A DNA stretch of 64,000 nt. Source: CAYZWU01 sp964482235 (lineage in GTDB: Bacteria > Planctomycetota > B15-G4 > CAYZWU01). The DNA lies in contig CAYZWU010000011.1 in assembly GCA_964482235.1 (NCBI GenBank), forward strand, positions 66,795 to 130,794, written 5' to 3'. The notes beneath the pieces were generated by a model that worked only from the letters and a program-made list of their open reading frames with translations, was not told where the DNA came from and searched no databases. The translations under genes were made by a program, and so were the position numbers. Position 1 is the stretch's first letter; every line of letters starts with the position of its first letter. Positions 9,252-19,500 of this stretch are shown here, in pieces.

Positions 9252-10109
9252 ATGTGGGAATACACGGATGTAGCCAAGGATCACTTTCTCAACCCGAGAA
9301 ATGTGGGGGAAATAGAGAATCCTGACGGAATCGGGGATGTCGGATCCCTGGCCTGCGGCGACGCTTTGAGGCTCACCTTCAAGCTCGACGAGGAAGGGCG
9401 GATCGTTGACGCGAAATTCAAAACTTTCGGCTGCGCCAGCGCGATCGCCTCGTCGTCGGCCCTGACCGAGATCCTGAAGGGCAAGACCCTCGAGGAGGCG
9501 GAAAAGATCACCAACCAGGAGATCGCCGAGTTCCTGGGCGGCCTGCCCCAGGAGAAGATGCACTGCTCGGTCATGGGCGTGGAGGCTCTCGAGGCGGCCA
9601 TCGCCCATTACAAGGGCGAGCAGAAGGCTGTGGAGAAGGACCACGGCCGCCTGATCTGCTCCTGCTTCGGAGTGACTGAAGACCTTATCCGCAAGGTGGT
9701 TAGCGAGAACAGCCTGAGCACCGTCGACGAGGTGACCTACTACTGCAAGGCCGGTGGCGGCTGCACGACCTGCATCGAGCAGATCGAGGAGATCCTGGCC
9801 GAGGAGCAGGGTGAGAAGTCGAAGTCGGTCCTGACCGCTCCCGCCAAGGCTGACGGCAAGCCGGCCAAGCTGACGAATATCGAGAAGATCATCAAGATCC
9901 AGGAGATCATCAACAACGAGATCAAGCCCACTCTGGCCAAGGACGGCGGCGACATCGACCTGATCGATGTGGACGGCAACCAGGTGCAGGTGGCGCTCCG
10001 CGGGGCCTGCACCTCCTGCCCCAGCGCCGGGATCACCCTGCGCTACGCCGTGGAGCAGAAGCTGAAGGAGTACGTGTCCGAGGATCTCGAAGTGGTGGAG
10101 GTGAGCTGA
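9252..10109 (+). CDS. nifU: NifU-type Fe-S cluster scaffold, three domains
   Basis: A 285-residue scaffold on which Fe-S clusters are built. The N-terminal IscU-like domain has Cys35, Cys61 and Cys104. A central BFD-like [2Fe-2S] domain has CxC at 136/138 and CxxC at 171/174, and a C-terminal Nfu domain has CTSC at 253-256. This complete layout is that of nitrogenase-type NifU, also used as the general Fe-S scaffold in some bacteria without an Isc system. Its TGA shares one base with the ATG of the cysteine desulfurase, so the pair is coupled. No nitrogenase genes are in the window, so a housekeeping role, for example supplying the complex I genes, is more likely than nitrogen fixation. Confidence 0.95.
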   Translation: MWEYTDVAKDHFLNPRNVGEIENPDGIGDVGSLACGDALRLTFKLDEEGRIVDAKFKTFGCASAIASSSALTEILKGKTLEEAEKITNQEIAEFLGGLPQEKMHCSVMGVEALEAAIAHYKGEQKAVEKDHGRLICSCFGVTEDLIRKVVSENSLSTVDEVTYYCKAGGGCTTCIEQIEEILAEEQGEKSKSVLTAPAKADGKPAKLTNIEKIIKIQEIINNEIKPTLAKDGGDIDLIDVDGNQVQVALRGACTSCPSAGITLRYAVEQKLKEYVSEDLEVVEVS

Positions 10110-11299
10110 TGGAGATCATCTACCTGGACAACAATGCAACGACCCGCATCGCCCCAGAGGTCTTCGAGGCCATGACGCCCTACCTGACCAACCTCTACGG
10201 AAACCCGTCGAGCATGTACTCCTTCGGGGGGCGGGCCGGCAAGGCCGTTTCCGAGGCGCGCAGCCAGGTTGCCGGTCTCCTCAATGCCAAGGAGACCGAG
10301 ATCGTCTTCACCTCCGGCGGGACGGAGAGCGACAACGCCGCGATCCTCGGCGTCCTCGACGCCAACCCGAAGAAGACCCACATCGTCACCACGCGCGTGG
10401 AGCACCCGGCCGTCATCAGCCTGACGAAGAGGCTGGAAAAAAGAGGCTACAGCGTGACCTACATCGGCGTTGATCACCAGGGCATGATCGATCTCGACGA
10501 GCTCCGCGAGTCGATCACCGAGAAGACGGCCGTGGTCTCGATCATGTACGCCAACAACGAGACCGGTACGATCTTTCCCGTCGAGAAGATCGGCGCCATC
10601 GTGAAGGAGAGCGGCACCACCTTCCACTGCGATGCGGTCCAGGCCGTTGGCAAGATTCCCCTCGACATGGAGAGGTCGCACATCGACATCCTCTCCCTCT
10701 CGGGGCACAAGCTCCACGGCCCCAAGGGCGTAGGCGCTCTCTACATCCGGCGCGGCGTGCGCTGCCGCCCCTTCGTGGTGGGCGGACACCAGGAGAAGGG
10801 CCGGCGAGGCGGGACGGAGAACGTGGCATCCATCGTGGGGCTCGGTGCGGCGGCCGGCCTGGCCGGGCAGAACATCGAGCTGGAGAACAGCACGGTTCGC
10901 GCGATGAGGGACAAGCTCCAGGAGCTACTCTTCAAGGACGTCCCCTACACGCTGCTGAACGGCCACCCGGAGCATCGCCTGCCCAACACGCTCAACATCT
11001 CCTTCGGCTACATCGAGGGGGAGGCCATCCTCCTTCTTCTCGACGAGCACGGCATCTGCGCCTCGTCCGGATCGGCCTGCACGTCGGGCTCCCTCGAGCC
11101 TTCCCACGTTCTTCGCGCCATGGGCATCCCCTACACGGCCGCCCACGGTTCGATCCGCTTCAGCCTCTCCCGCTACAACACCGAGGATGAGATGACCACC
11201 ACGGCGGACCTGGTGATCCAGGTGGTCAAGCGACTCCGCGAGATATCGCCTTTCGGCAAGGACAAGGAGTTCACGGCGCCCGGAACGGCCATGGAGTGA
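10109..11299 (+). CDS. nifS: Cysteine desulfurase, NifS/IscS family
   Basis: A PLP enzyme of 396 residues that takes sulfur from cysteine for NifU. The N-terminus YLDNNATTRIAPEV is diagnostic. His99 lies in the VEHP motif, the PLP lysine is Lys201 in SLSGHKLHGPKG, and the persulfide cysteine is Cys324 in SSGSACTSGS, the class I loop of IscS and NifS. All expected active-site residues are present. It is cotranscribed with nifU, and a strong hairpin follows the stop. Confidence 0.96.
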   Translation: MEIIYLDNNATTRIAPEVFEAMTPYLTNLYGNPSSMYSFGGRAGKAVSEARSQVAGLLNAKETEIVFTSGGTESDNAAILGVLDANPKKTHIVTTRVEHPAVISLTKRLEKRGYSVTYIGVDHQGMIDLDELRESITEKTAVVSIMYANNETGTIFPVEKIGAIVKESGTTFHCDAVQAVGKIPLDMERSHIDILSLSGHKLHGPKGVGALYIRRGVRCRPFVVGGHQEKGRRGGTENVASIVGLGAAAGLAGQNIELENSTVRAMRDKLQELLFKDVPYTLLNGHPEHRLPNTLNISFGYIEGEAILLLLDEHGICASSGSACTSGSLEPSHVLRAMGIPYTAAHGSIRFSLSRYNTEDEMTTTADLVIQVVKRLREISPFGKDKEFTAPGTAME

Positions 11300-11311
11300 G
11301 CGGACAGGAAA

Positions 11312-11350
11312 CCGGCCGCCGGTTCTGAGACAGGAAGAACCGTCGGCCGG
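11312..11350. terminator. Long hairpin between convergent genes, possible bidirectional terminator
   Basis: Two 15-base arms (11312-11326 and 11336-11350) are complementary with one mismatch around a nine-base loop. They lie in the 92-base gap between the stops of nifS and the convergent repeat-protein gene. There is no T tract on either side, so intrinsic termination is uncertain; it may instead protect RNA 3' ends. Confidence 0.5.
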
Positions 11351-11391
11351 AGATCATATCGAGCAGGGGCAGCGGACGGGCCGCCCCGATT

Positions 11392-13368
11392 TCATTGGCC
11401 GCTGGTCAGCTGAACGACGATCGACTCCTCTTCCCCCTCTTCGAGATAGACGATGACCTTGGTCTGCTCGACCAGGAAGAGCTGCGCAAAAGCATTGGTT
11501 CCGTCCTCGCTGTTGGCGTTCGTCGACTGGCCGGTGACGGAGTATTCGCCCGGCTCCAGGTGGGCAAAGGCGAATCGCGCATCCTTGTCCGACATCACCT
11601 GGCGATGAAAGCCGTCCTTCCGCGACAGGGACACCATGACGCCCGGCATCGCGCGCCCTACGTGGTCCACAGTCTTTCCCTTCACCGTTCCGCCCCGCTT
11701 CAGCTGGAGGACGCCGAGATCGGTGGACTGGTTCTCGTCGGCGAAGACGGTCACATCGTTTATCGACAGCTCGGTATAGCCCGGATGGGTCAGATGGACC
11801 TGATAGACGCCGGGCTTGATCAAGGTCTTCGTGAAGATCCCCTTCGAATCGGAGACGGCCTTCTTGCCCGTGTCCCCCGTATCCGAATCCACGGTGCTGA
11901 AGAACTGGAAGAGATCCATGTCGATGTAGTGGTTGAACCTGAGCTGCATATTCACGTTGGGGATGGGGCTGCCGTCGGGAGACACCACCTTGCCTGTAAC
12001 GGAGCCGCCCTTGTTCATGAACACGTCGACTCCGGGCAGCACCTCGCCCTGCGAAACGGTCACCTGCTCGGACGAGCAGTTGGCGTATCCCTTGGCCGCG
12101 ATTTCAACGCTGTAAAGCCCCGGATCGAGGCCGGTGACCTCGTACTGGCCGTCCTCCGCGGTGATCTGCTGGATGATGTTCGTCTTCTGCTGGGCCATCT
12201 TTCTTCTCTTGCGAAAGACGGTGAGATTGTAGCTCTTCACGGGTGTTCCGGTCTTCTGGTCGCGAACGGTGCCCGCGAGCCCCCCCTGGGGCCTGAGCAT
12301 GACGATCACGTCCTTGTCGCCGGAACGGACGCGAGCGTTGCGGCCGTCGGTGTAGCCGTCGCAGAATCCCCGGACGGCAAAGAGCCCCTCTGCCAGGCCG
12401 GTGATCGTGAAGGAGCCGTCCTGCCCGGAAAGGGCCGTCCCCGTGCTCTTGTACTTCCTCGAGTTGGCGCGGTTGGCGACGAGGTGCACCCCCGGGAGCG
12501 GATTCTTGTCAGGGCCCAGCGTGACGCCGGAGACCTCGTAGCCCGGCCCCAGCTCGAAGTTGATCTCCGACTGCCTCTTCGTTTCCCACTGCATCGCCTG
12601 CTTGATCTGCGTCGCATACCCCGCGGCGGAGACCTTGACCTCGAAGCCCGAGAAGGAGATCTTGTCGAATCCGTACTCGCCGCCTCCTCCGCTCATCACC
12701 TGCATCAGCGGCCGCTTGTCCTTCTCTTCCAGATAGGCGGAGAAGTTGGGATCGAAGAGCTCCACCAGAGCCCCCTGGATCGGGGTGCCGCGCTTGTCGG
12801 TGATCTTCCCTGTCACCACGAAGCCCGAGTTCATGATGATATCGGGAAGCTCCATCACCTGATTGGCCTGGACGAAGAGGGGTGAGTAGCTGGTATCGGC
12901 ATAATCCCCGTGGTTCGCAGTGAGGGAGAACTCCCTGGCCGCCGGAACGCCTTTCATGAAGTATTCACCGGTGGACGACGTGACGGCCTTGATGTTGAGC
13001 TTCTGGCGGGCGTTGGGATGGCGGAAGAAGATGTTCCTCCCCAGATAGAGCGTCAGCGTGGCGCCGGTTACCGGGGCTCCGTCCTTGTTCACCACCCGTC
13101 CCCTGGCTCCCCCCGTGCCGCCGGTGTTCCGGAACGACTCGGGGACCTCCAGCTTCTCGCGGCCGATCTCCCTCTCCTCCGCCACCTCGTCCTGGCCATC
13201 GATGGTGCTGATCACCGTCTTGGTATCGTCCCGGACGTCTTCACTCTCCTCTATCTGCCTTTGCTCACCCTTCCCTTCATCATCGCCGAAAAGCTGGAAG
13301 AGCAGTATGCCGACAAAGACGAGAAGGATCGCAATGGCTCCAATGATGATCTTATCCGGGGACAGCAT
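11392..13368 (-). CDS. Membrane-anchored protein of carboxypeptidase-regulatory-like repeats
   Basis: A 658-residue protein with a short N-terminus, one membrane anchor (about residues 7-27, IIIGAIAILLVFVGILLF) and then a large exported region. At least six beta-sandwich units of the carboxypeptidase-regulatory/Cna-B-like type are visible, each opening with a G-x-V/I-T/G-G-K/R pattern (about residues 85, 185, 275, 362, 460 and 565) and containing a P-x-x-G-A/V step. No catalytic domain is seen. It is clearly of the same kind as the 1,009-residue protein at 54400-57429. A role in cell-surface structure or binding is an inference. GGAG lies about ten bases before the ATG. Confidence 0.8.
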   Translation of the reverse strand: MLSPDKIIIGAIAILLVFVGILLFQLFGDDEGKGEQRQIEESEDVRDDTKTVISTIDGQDEVAEEREIGREKLEVPESFRNTGGTGGARGRVVNKDGAPVTGATLTLYLGRNIFFRHPNARQKLNIKAVTSSTGEYFMKGVPAAREFSLTANHGDYADTSYSPLFVQANQVMELPDIIMNSGFVVTGKITDKRGTPIQGALVELFDPNFSAYLEEKDKRPLMQVMSGGGGEYGFDKISFSGFEVKVSAAGYATQIKQAMQWETKRQSEINFELGPGYEVSGVTLGPDKNPLPGVHLVANRANSRKYKSTGTALSGQDGSFTITGLAEGLFAVRGFCDGYTDGRNARVRSGDKDVIVMLRPQGGLAGTVRDQKTGTPVKSYNLTVFRKRRKMAQQKTNIIQQITAEDGQYEVTGLDPGLYSVEIAAKGYANCSSEQVTVSQGEVLPGVDVFMNKGGSVTGKVVSPDGSPIPNVNMQLRFNHYIDMDLFQFFSTVDSDTGDTGKKAVSDSKGIFTKTLIKPGVYQVHLTHPGYTELSINDVTVFADENQSTDLGVLQLKRGGTVKGKTVDHVGRAMPGVMVSLSRKDGFHRQVMSDKDARFAFAHLEPGEYSVTGQSTNANSEDGTNAFAQLFLVEQTKVIVYLEEGEEESIVVQLTSGQ

Positions 13369-13475
13369 GAGAACGAGTCTCCATATAAATATTTCTCAAT
13401 AGGTGGTAATAGGACTCAGCTCTTGTATTGACACCACATTGAAACAAATAATTCCGCTGGAAACGCTTTTTTCTT

Positions 13476-14378
13476 CTATCCGGTCTTCTCCGCAACCCGG
13501 GTGGAGAGCGCCTTGGTCTCGGCGAAGCGGATCACATGTCCGGCCACGTCCATCTCCGTCGTCTTTTCTATCGCCTCGAGCCCGGGCGAGGCATTGACCT
13601 CGAGAACCAGGGGCCCCTGCCCCGACTCGAGCATGTCCACGCCGGCCACATCGAGACCGAGAACGCCGGCAGCCTGGACCGCCATCTCGAAAAGCTCGGG
13701 CCTGGCATCGACCACCTCGGCCCAGCCTCCCCTGTGGATGTTCGTCCTGAATTCGCCCTTCCTGGCCCGGCGCCTCATCACGGCGACTGCTTCCTTCCCC
13801 ACCACGATGATCCGGATGTCGCGCCCCTCCGAATCGGCGATGAACTCCTGGATGAGGAGGTTCTGGTTCATGCTCCAGAAGGCGTCCAGGGTCGATTCGG
13901 CAGTGCAGAACGAATCGGCCAGGATCACGCCCACTCCCTGGGCGCCCTGGAGAAACTTGAGGATCACAGGAAGCCCGCCCACCTTCTCCACCGCGGCTTC
14001 GAGGTCGGCCGGATTCCGGGTCATCACCGTCCTGGGTACGGGAATGCCCTTGCGCGTCAGGATCTGCATCGCCCGGAGCTTGTCCCTGGCCCGCATGATG
14101 GCCAGCGAGCGGTTCACGACGGGAATCCCCATCATCTGGAACTGCTTGACCACGGCCACGCCGAACTCCGTGGCGAAAAGACCGATACGCGGGATCACCA
14201 CATCGATGCAGCCGAGATCGAGGTCGCCCAGGTAGGCCATCGGCCGGCCGCCGTTGATGTAGAGGGATATATTGAGCGGGTCCGCCACGAAGACCTCGTG
14301 CCCCCGTGCTGCCGCGGCCCGCTTCAACCGCATGGTCGAGTAGAAGTAGCTGCGTCGCGACAAGATCAGGATCTTCAA
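13476..14378 (-). CDS. rimK: RimK-family alpha-L-glutamate ligase (ATP-grasp)
   Basis: A 300-residue ATP-grasp ligase. The opening MKILILSRRSYFYST, the ATP-binding lysine segment PVILKFLQGAQGVGV, and the metal-binding block GPLVLEVNASPGL near residue 270 match RimK, which adds glutamates to the C-terminus of ribosomal protein S6 or makes related poly-glutamate bonds. The start is TTG at 14378, supported by GGAAGG upstream and by alignment of the first residues with the family. The target here is unknown; no rpsF is in the window. Confidence 0.9.
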   Translation of the reverse strand: MKILILSRRSYFYSTMRLKRAAAARGHEVFVADPLNISLYINGGRPMAYLGDLDLGCIDVVIPRIGLFATEFGVAVVKQFQMMGIPVVNRSLAIMRARDKLRAMQILTRKGIPVPRTVMTRNPADLEAAVEKVGGLPVILKFLQGAQGVGVILADSFCTAESTLDAFWSMNQNLLIQEFIADSEGRDIRIIVVGKEAVAVMRRRARKGEFRTNIHRGGWAEVVDARPELFEMAVQAAGVLGLDVAGVDMLESGQGPLVLEVNASPGLEAIEKTTEMDVAGHVIRFAETKALSTRVAEKTG

Positions 14379-14456
14379 GTTTGCCTTCCCGATAGCTTTC
14401 GAAAAAAAGAAACGGGTATTTATGAAAGCTAGAAAATTACACGATCATCATCGGTT

Positions 14457-14484
14457 TTCATAACACCTTGTGAAATTAGTTCAA
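14457..14484 (-). promoter_or_regulatory. Candidate promoter of rimK
   Basis: On the reverse strand, TTGAAC (14484-14479) and TATGAA (14462-14457) are separated by 16 bases, about 80 bases before the rimK start in an AT-rich gap. Pattern-based only. Confidence 0.4.
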
Positions 14485-14522
14485 GAGGCGGGAGCCGCGG
14501 CGAGTTCCTGATCGCCCCCCGA

Positions 14523-16517
14523 TCAGAAGATATCGACCGTGATGTCTAAGGAACCGGGCTTGCCGTCCCCCTCGGCGATCCGCAAGGCATGATCGAGCAG
14601 CGCGTCGTTCCCGATACCCGACGAGGCCCTGCTGCAGTCGACGCGCACGCGGGACGCCGCGAGACTCCGCGCGTGCAGGCGGCTCGAGGCGCACCGTATC
14701 AGGGCTTCGCGCAGAAGCTTCATCAGCGCCTCGTTCGCCCCGTCCCGGTTCTCCTCTTCCAGCCGGCTGTAGAGGGGATCGATCAGACCCACGATCTCGT
14801 GAGGCGGGGCGAAGGAGAGCATCGCCGTCAAACGAGCGGCCCCGTCCTCCTTCTTCTGCAACGCCTCGAGAAGGGGAGCTGCCGTCTCGCCGACAGGCTG
14901 TCCGCTGCCTCCCATCAGCAGGTGAAGTGCGGCCCTGTTGACCGCGGTCATCGAGGGAAATGACGCGTCGTCAGGACCGGAGCCGGCCGCCTCGAGACGC
15001 CTGAGAACGGCAAAGACAGCTGCCACGGCGAGGGGGTTGTCCTCGCGGTCCTTCTCGAGAAGAGAGACGACGGCGTCGAGGCTGAAGTCGTCTCCGCGGG
15101 CTGCCGCCACATGCAAGAGGCCGCGCCTCAGCGGCAAACTCGTCAGAAGCTCGGCCAGTTCCCCGTCATCGCCCCCGGCTCCCAGCCGCCGCAGGCACCG
15201 GTCAGCCAGAACGGCCGCAGGTCCGCCCGGCCGCTCCCAGCCTCGCAGAAAGACGCAGAGCGTCTCCGCCGCCTCGCCGTTGGTTGAGACATGCCGGAGG
15301 ACGGCTCGAAGTCCGATCATCCGCCGATCCGGATCCTGCGCACGGAGAAGACGACCGATCGACTCCGCCGTTCTCCCTGAAGCCTCGGCGTCATCGATCG
15401 CAACGGGTCCGAAGAGCAGCCATGCGGCTTCCCGATCCATCTGCTGCAGATCGAGGGCTCTCCGCCTCAGGTCGCCGGGCAGCAGAAGAACGGTTCTGTG
15501 AATCGACTCCCCTCGATAGAGATCCTCTTCCAGGAAGAAGGCCCGGATCAGGGCCGCAGCGCCTGCCGCGTCGTCGTCGAGAGCGAGAGCGACGGCGAAC
15601 CGCGGCGCCGCTCTTCCGTAGAGCAGGTAATCGAGGCACTCGCCCCCGCCGTCGCGGCGGAATTCCTGGAGATAGCCGTGAAGAAAGCCGGGAGGATCGA
15701 GCCAGGCGAGGGCCTTCAGAGCGGCCGGCCTGCTCGCCGGCTCGGCCGCGGCAGAGTAGACATCCATTATCTCGTCGAGGAGTCGGCTGTCGAATCCCTG
15801 CTCGCCGGGGGACAGGCTGTCGCACGAGCCCCCGTTCCCGGTGACGAGGATCACCGTCTCGAGCAGTTCGATCCCGAGTCCCCGCTCCATCAGGATCAGG
15901 TCGAGTACCATGTCCGCCGAACCGGCGATCGGCTCCTTCCGAACCGGGAGTGCGCTTCCGGGCTTCATGGCAAGACGGGGCGAAAGGACGAAGGGGCAGG
16001 AGAGGCCGGCAGCCTCGTTGATCCTGTCGAGGACCACGTCCAGGGGCACGGCACCGGGCCACGGCCCGGGGAAGACGAGACCGGCGTCCTTGTCGAAGAT
16101 GTCGATCGAGATCGTCCCCCGCAGCGGCTCGTCCTCGAGAGGCCGTTTCCGGAGAGCGGCATCGAGGACCGACCGAGCCTCCAGCGAAACCGCCTCCCCT
16201 TTCCCGAGCGCCCGCAGGACGCCCGGCATCCAGGGGCCGCCGCCTGCCATCACCTCCCTCACGGCCCTGCGCACGCCGCTTTCCTGCCCGGGTAGCCCGG
16301 CCAGCAGCGCCCCGGCGGAAGCCGGATCGAGACGGGCCTTCAGGCTGCGCGCCGCATTTCGCCGAACCGTCGGATCCGGCGCAACGAGAAGCTTGAGAAC
16401 CGCGTCGAGCGAATCGCCATCCTCCGGGACGGCGGCGCCCGATGCGACAGGAAGGGAGAATGCGCCGACGAAGCAGCAGAGAAACCCTAACGCTGCAAAA
16501 AGAGAGGCGAGTCGCAT
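14523..16517 (-). CDS. Secreted HEAT-repeat-like protein with an internal STN-like segment
   Basis: A 664-residue protein with an N-terminal signal sequence (MRLASLFAALGFLCCFVGAF) followed by alpha-helical repeats of HEAT character (for example DPTVRRNAARSLKARLDP at about residues 45-60). Residues about 160-255 look like a short secretin/TonB N-terminal type domain (PLDVVLDRINEAAGL, then ILVTGNGG). More helical repeats follow. The ATG at 16517 shares one base with the stop of the upstream kinase gene, so it is coupled to the kinase. I do not recognise an enzymatic domain. A periplasmic scaffold or partner for the kinase sensor region is a guess from context. Confidence 0.65.
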   Translation of the reverse strand: MRLASLFAALGFLCCFVGAFSLPVASGAAVPEDGDSLDAVLKLLVAPDPTVRRNAARSLKARLDPASAGALLAGLPGQESGVRRAVREVMAGGGPWMPGVLRALGKGEAVSLEARSVLDAALRKRPLEDEPLRGTISIDIFDKDAGLVFPGPWPGAVPLDVVLDRINEAAGLSCPFVLSPRLAMKPGSALPVRKEPIAGSADMVLDLILMERGLGIELLETVILVTGNGGSCDSLSPGEQGFDSRLLDEIMDVYSAAAEPASRPAALKALAWLDPPGFLHGYLQEFRRDGGGECLDYLLYGRAAPRFAVALALDDDAAGAAALIRAFFLEEDLYRGESIHRTVLLLPGDLRRRALDLQQMDREAAWLLFGPVAIDDAEASGRTAESIGRLLRAQDPDRRMIGLRAVLRHVSTNGEAAETLCVFLRGWERPGGPAAVLADRCLRRLGAGGDDGELAELLTSLPLRRGLLHVAAARGDDFSLDAVVSLLEKDREDNPLAVAAVFAVLRRLEAAGSGPDDASFPSMTAVNRAALHLLMGGSGQPVGETAAPLLEALQKKEDGAARLTAMLSFAPPHEIVGLIDPLYSRLEEENRDGANEALMKLLREALIRCASSRLHARSLAASRVRVDCSRASSGIGNDALLDHALRIAEGDGKPGSLDITVDIF

Positions 16518-19500
16518 CAGTTCCCCCTGAAATGCCCCTCGATCGTCAGGCTGTCGATCCTCGCGTCCTTCAACGTCTTGAGCTCGCAGCACTTCCCCTT
16601 GACCTTGCCCGACCGCTTTCTCAGGATCGTCTCGCTGTCGACGACCAGGAGAAGCTCGTGGCCGTCCCAGCGGACCTCGATCGAATACCGCTCGCCCCTG
16701 TTGAAGCCGAAGGGGACGGAGCGTCCTTTACGCGGCTTCTCCTCGCCGAGATCGGGGAAGAAGAAGTAATCCTGCCAGTCGTTCAGGTCGCCGCGCCACC
16801 CCGCCGTCTGCCCGGCATGGCCGGTGCCCGGGAAGCTCCGGACGCCCACGCACTCGCCGAAGAAGGAGAAAAGGAGGAAGCAGGGTCCTTCCCCGAGGAG
16901 CGGAGCCTCGTAGCTGAACGAGATCGACAGCGCCTCACGGGGATCGAAGCCCGAGGCGAACCGGACCCCCACGCGGCTCTCGAAAGGAGCCGGCTCGCCG
17001 TTTCCCTTGTCCGCAGAGAAAAGAAGGACGCCCTCGTCCAGCTCGAAGCCGCGCCCCCTGACCTTGAAATCGCCAAGCTCGGCCGGATCGTCGAAGGGGT
17101 ACTTCACACGGATCCGGCTGCCATCGAGGCTCTCCACGGGCACGGAGAAGCTCTCGGACAGGCGTTCCATCGTCTTCATCCTGGTGCGGATCGCCTCGAG
17201 TCCCTCGGCGAGCTTTTCCCGCGCATACCGCGTGCGCGGCCAGGCGGAGCCTTTGGCGAATCGCTCCTCGTTAGTCTTGAGCTCGTCGAGAACGCGCTTC
17301 ACGCCCTCGGCATCGCCGGCCTGGAGAGCCCTGTTGCCCGTCTCGAGAATGGCGAGGTACTCGTTGTCGGCTCGCTCCTCCTCCTCGGCGTAGACGCGGC
17401 TGATGGACAGGATGCGGCGCTGGAAGAACGGTTTCCCGTCGAAATCGTCGATCGCGCCGAGAAGAGACCGCGCCTCGGCCATCTCGCCGGCGTAGAAAAG
17501 ATAGAGAAAGGTCTCCTCCGTGCTGAGCTTGAACGACTTCCGCGCCCACCTCAGCACCTCGTTCACAGTCAGGTCCTTGAAGGAAAGCCTGAGCGACCGG
17601 TCGAGAGGTCCCTTGAGCACCAGCACTCTGCTCGATGGATCGGCGGAGAGGAGCTCTCCCTGGTAGGTGACTCCCTTGCGCGTCTCGAGGATCAGGTCGT
17701 GGCTCAGGTGCTTCATCAGGGCTTCGAGAGCCATCCCGTCGATCTTCGCCACCGTTTCGATCCGCCGGCGCCAGGCGTCGAGAAAGCCGGGCACGGGGAA
17801 AGGCGGCTTCTTCGCCAGCTCGCTCTCCAGGAGATCGAGAGCCGCGACGCCGTCTCCAAGGCGCATCGGCCCTTCCACGGCGAGCAGCACACGGGTTTTC
17901 TCGTTCTCCCGGAACTCGTCTTCCATCTCTTTCAGGCGCTCGTCGAAGCGGGGCTGCAGCGCGGCGGCGATCCCGCCGGGATCGGGCATGAGCGTCGAGA
18001 GCCCTTCGGGAAGGAGAGGCCGAAGATCGTCCTTTGCGGCGATCGCCTCCTCCATCAGGAAGCCGATCCCCTTTCGAGCCGAGGCGAGATCCGCTTCATC
18101 GACTGACTTCCGGACCGAATCGGTCAGCGCTTCCTGGTATCGCTGCGACGCTTCCCGCGCCGCGGCCTCCAGGTCGCCGCGCAAGTCGAAAAAAAGGAGG
18201 TTCTGCTTGTCGAGAAAGGCATGAATCACGCTCTCCTCGAGAAAACGGCGCGGATCGGGATCCACCGGCTTTTCCGGATCGCCCTTGCCGAGCAGGAGAG
18301 GGATCGTCTCGACGACCGCGTCGCTCGCCAGATCACGCTTCCCCTCTTCGACGGCGCCGATCCTCTCCTCTGCCTCGACGAAGCCGCCGGCTGCCAGAAG
18401 GGCTCTCATCTCCTTCGCCTCGCCGTCGAGAAGCTCGAAAGCTCTCTTCAACAGGGCTGACCTGGTCCTGCTGACCAGATCCCTCACAACGGTAGAGACG
18501 TCGTCGTTCCTCTCGTCGAGGAAGCTCCGAATATCGGGCGGGACCTCCTCCTCGCCGCACCCGAGGGCGCGGCAGACCTCGCCCGCCATCGCCGCCTTGA
18601 CGGCGCCGCACGCGTCCTCGAAGCCCTCCGACCTCAGGATGCGGTTGATCCGCGGGGAGTCGGTCCGGACCGTGTCCCTCACAACAGTGCGGCAGTCGGA
18701 AAGGACCATCGTCCGGAACGCGCCGGCGTCGGAGACCGCGCTCTCTCCGCTCGATGATGCGAGAAGCTCAGGCAGGCGTTTCAACGCCTCGGCCGGAGAG
18801 ATCTCGCCGGCGGCGTAGGCCGCCTCGAGCTTCCCGAAGATCGAGCTCTTCTCCCTGGCGGAAGCGGCGGTCTTCCCGTCATCCCGATCGGCCAGATGCC
18901 AGACAGCCGTTGCGGCAAGGAAAAGAACCGGCACGGCAAGGAAGAGAACGGTCCGGAAGCGGCTGCGGACCCGCTGCGATTCCCTCCAGCTCAGGCCGAC
19001 GAAATCAGAGAGCCGTTCCGTCCTGTCCCGCAGCGCCTCCACCAGGACGCCGAGGTCGTCAAGGAGCTCGCGAGGCGTCTGGTAGCGCCGCGCGGGATTC
19101 CTGGCCATCATGCGGGCGATGACGCGCGAGGAGATCCGGCTCACCTCGGGATTGATCCTGTCGGGCGGCGGCGTCTTGCCGAAGAGCACGTTGGTGATCA
19201 CCTGGGCCACGGTCTCGCCCTCGATGGGCGGCTGCCCTGTCACCATGTGATAGAACGTGGCGCCCAGGGAGTAGATGTCCGAGCGGATGTCGGCCGACGC
19301 CGCATCGCGCGCCTGCTCGGGAGACATGTACTTCGGCGTCCCCACCGTGGTTCCTTCCCGGGTGATGGAGAGGTTCATGATGCCCTTGGCCAGGCCCAGA
19401 TCGGCGAGACGGGCGCTGCCGTCCGTTCCCACGATGATGTTGCCCGGCTTGATGTCCCGATGGATGATCTCGCGCTGAAAGGCGTGATCCAGGGCTTCGG

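Noticed and set aside
9252..11299. Nitrogen fixation island
   Set aside because: Only nifU and nifS are present, flanked by folate and repeat-protein genes; no nifHDKENB within the window.
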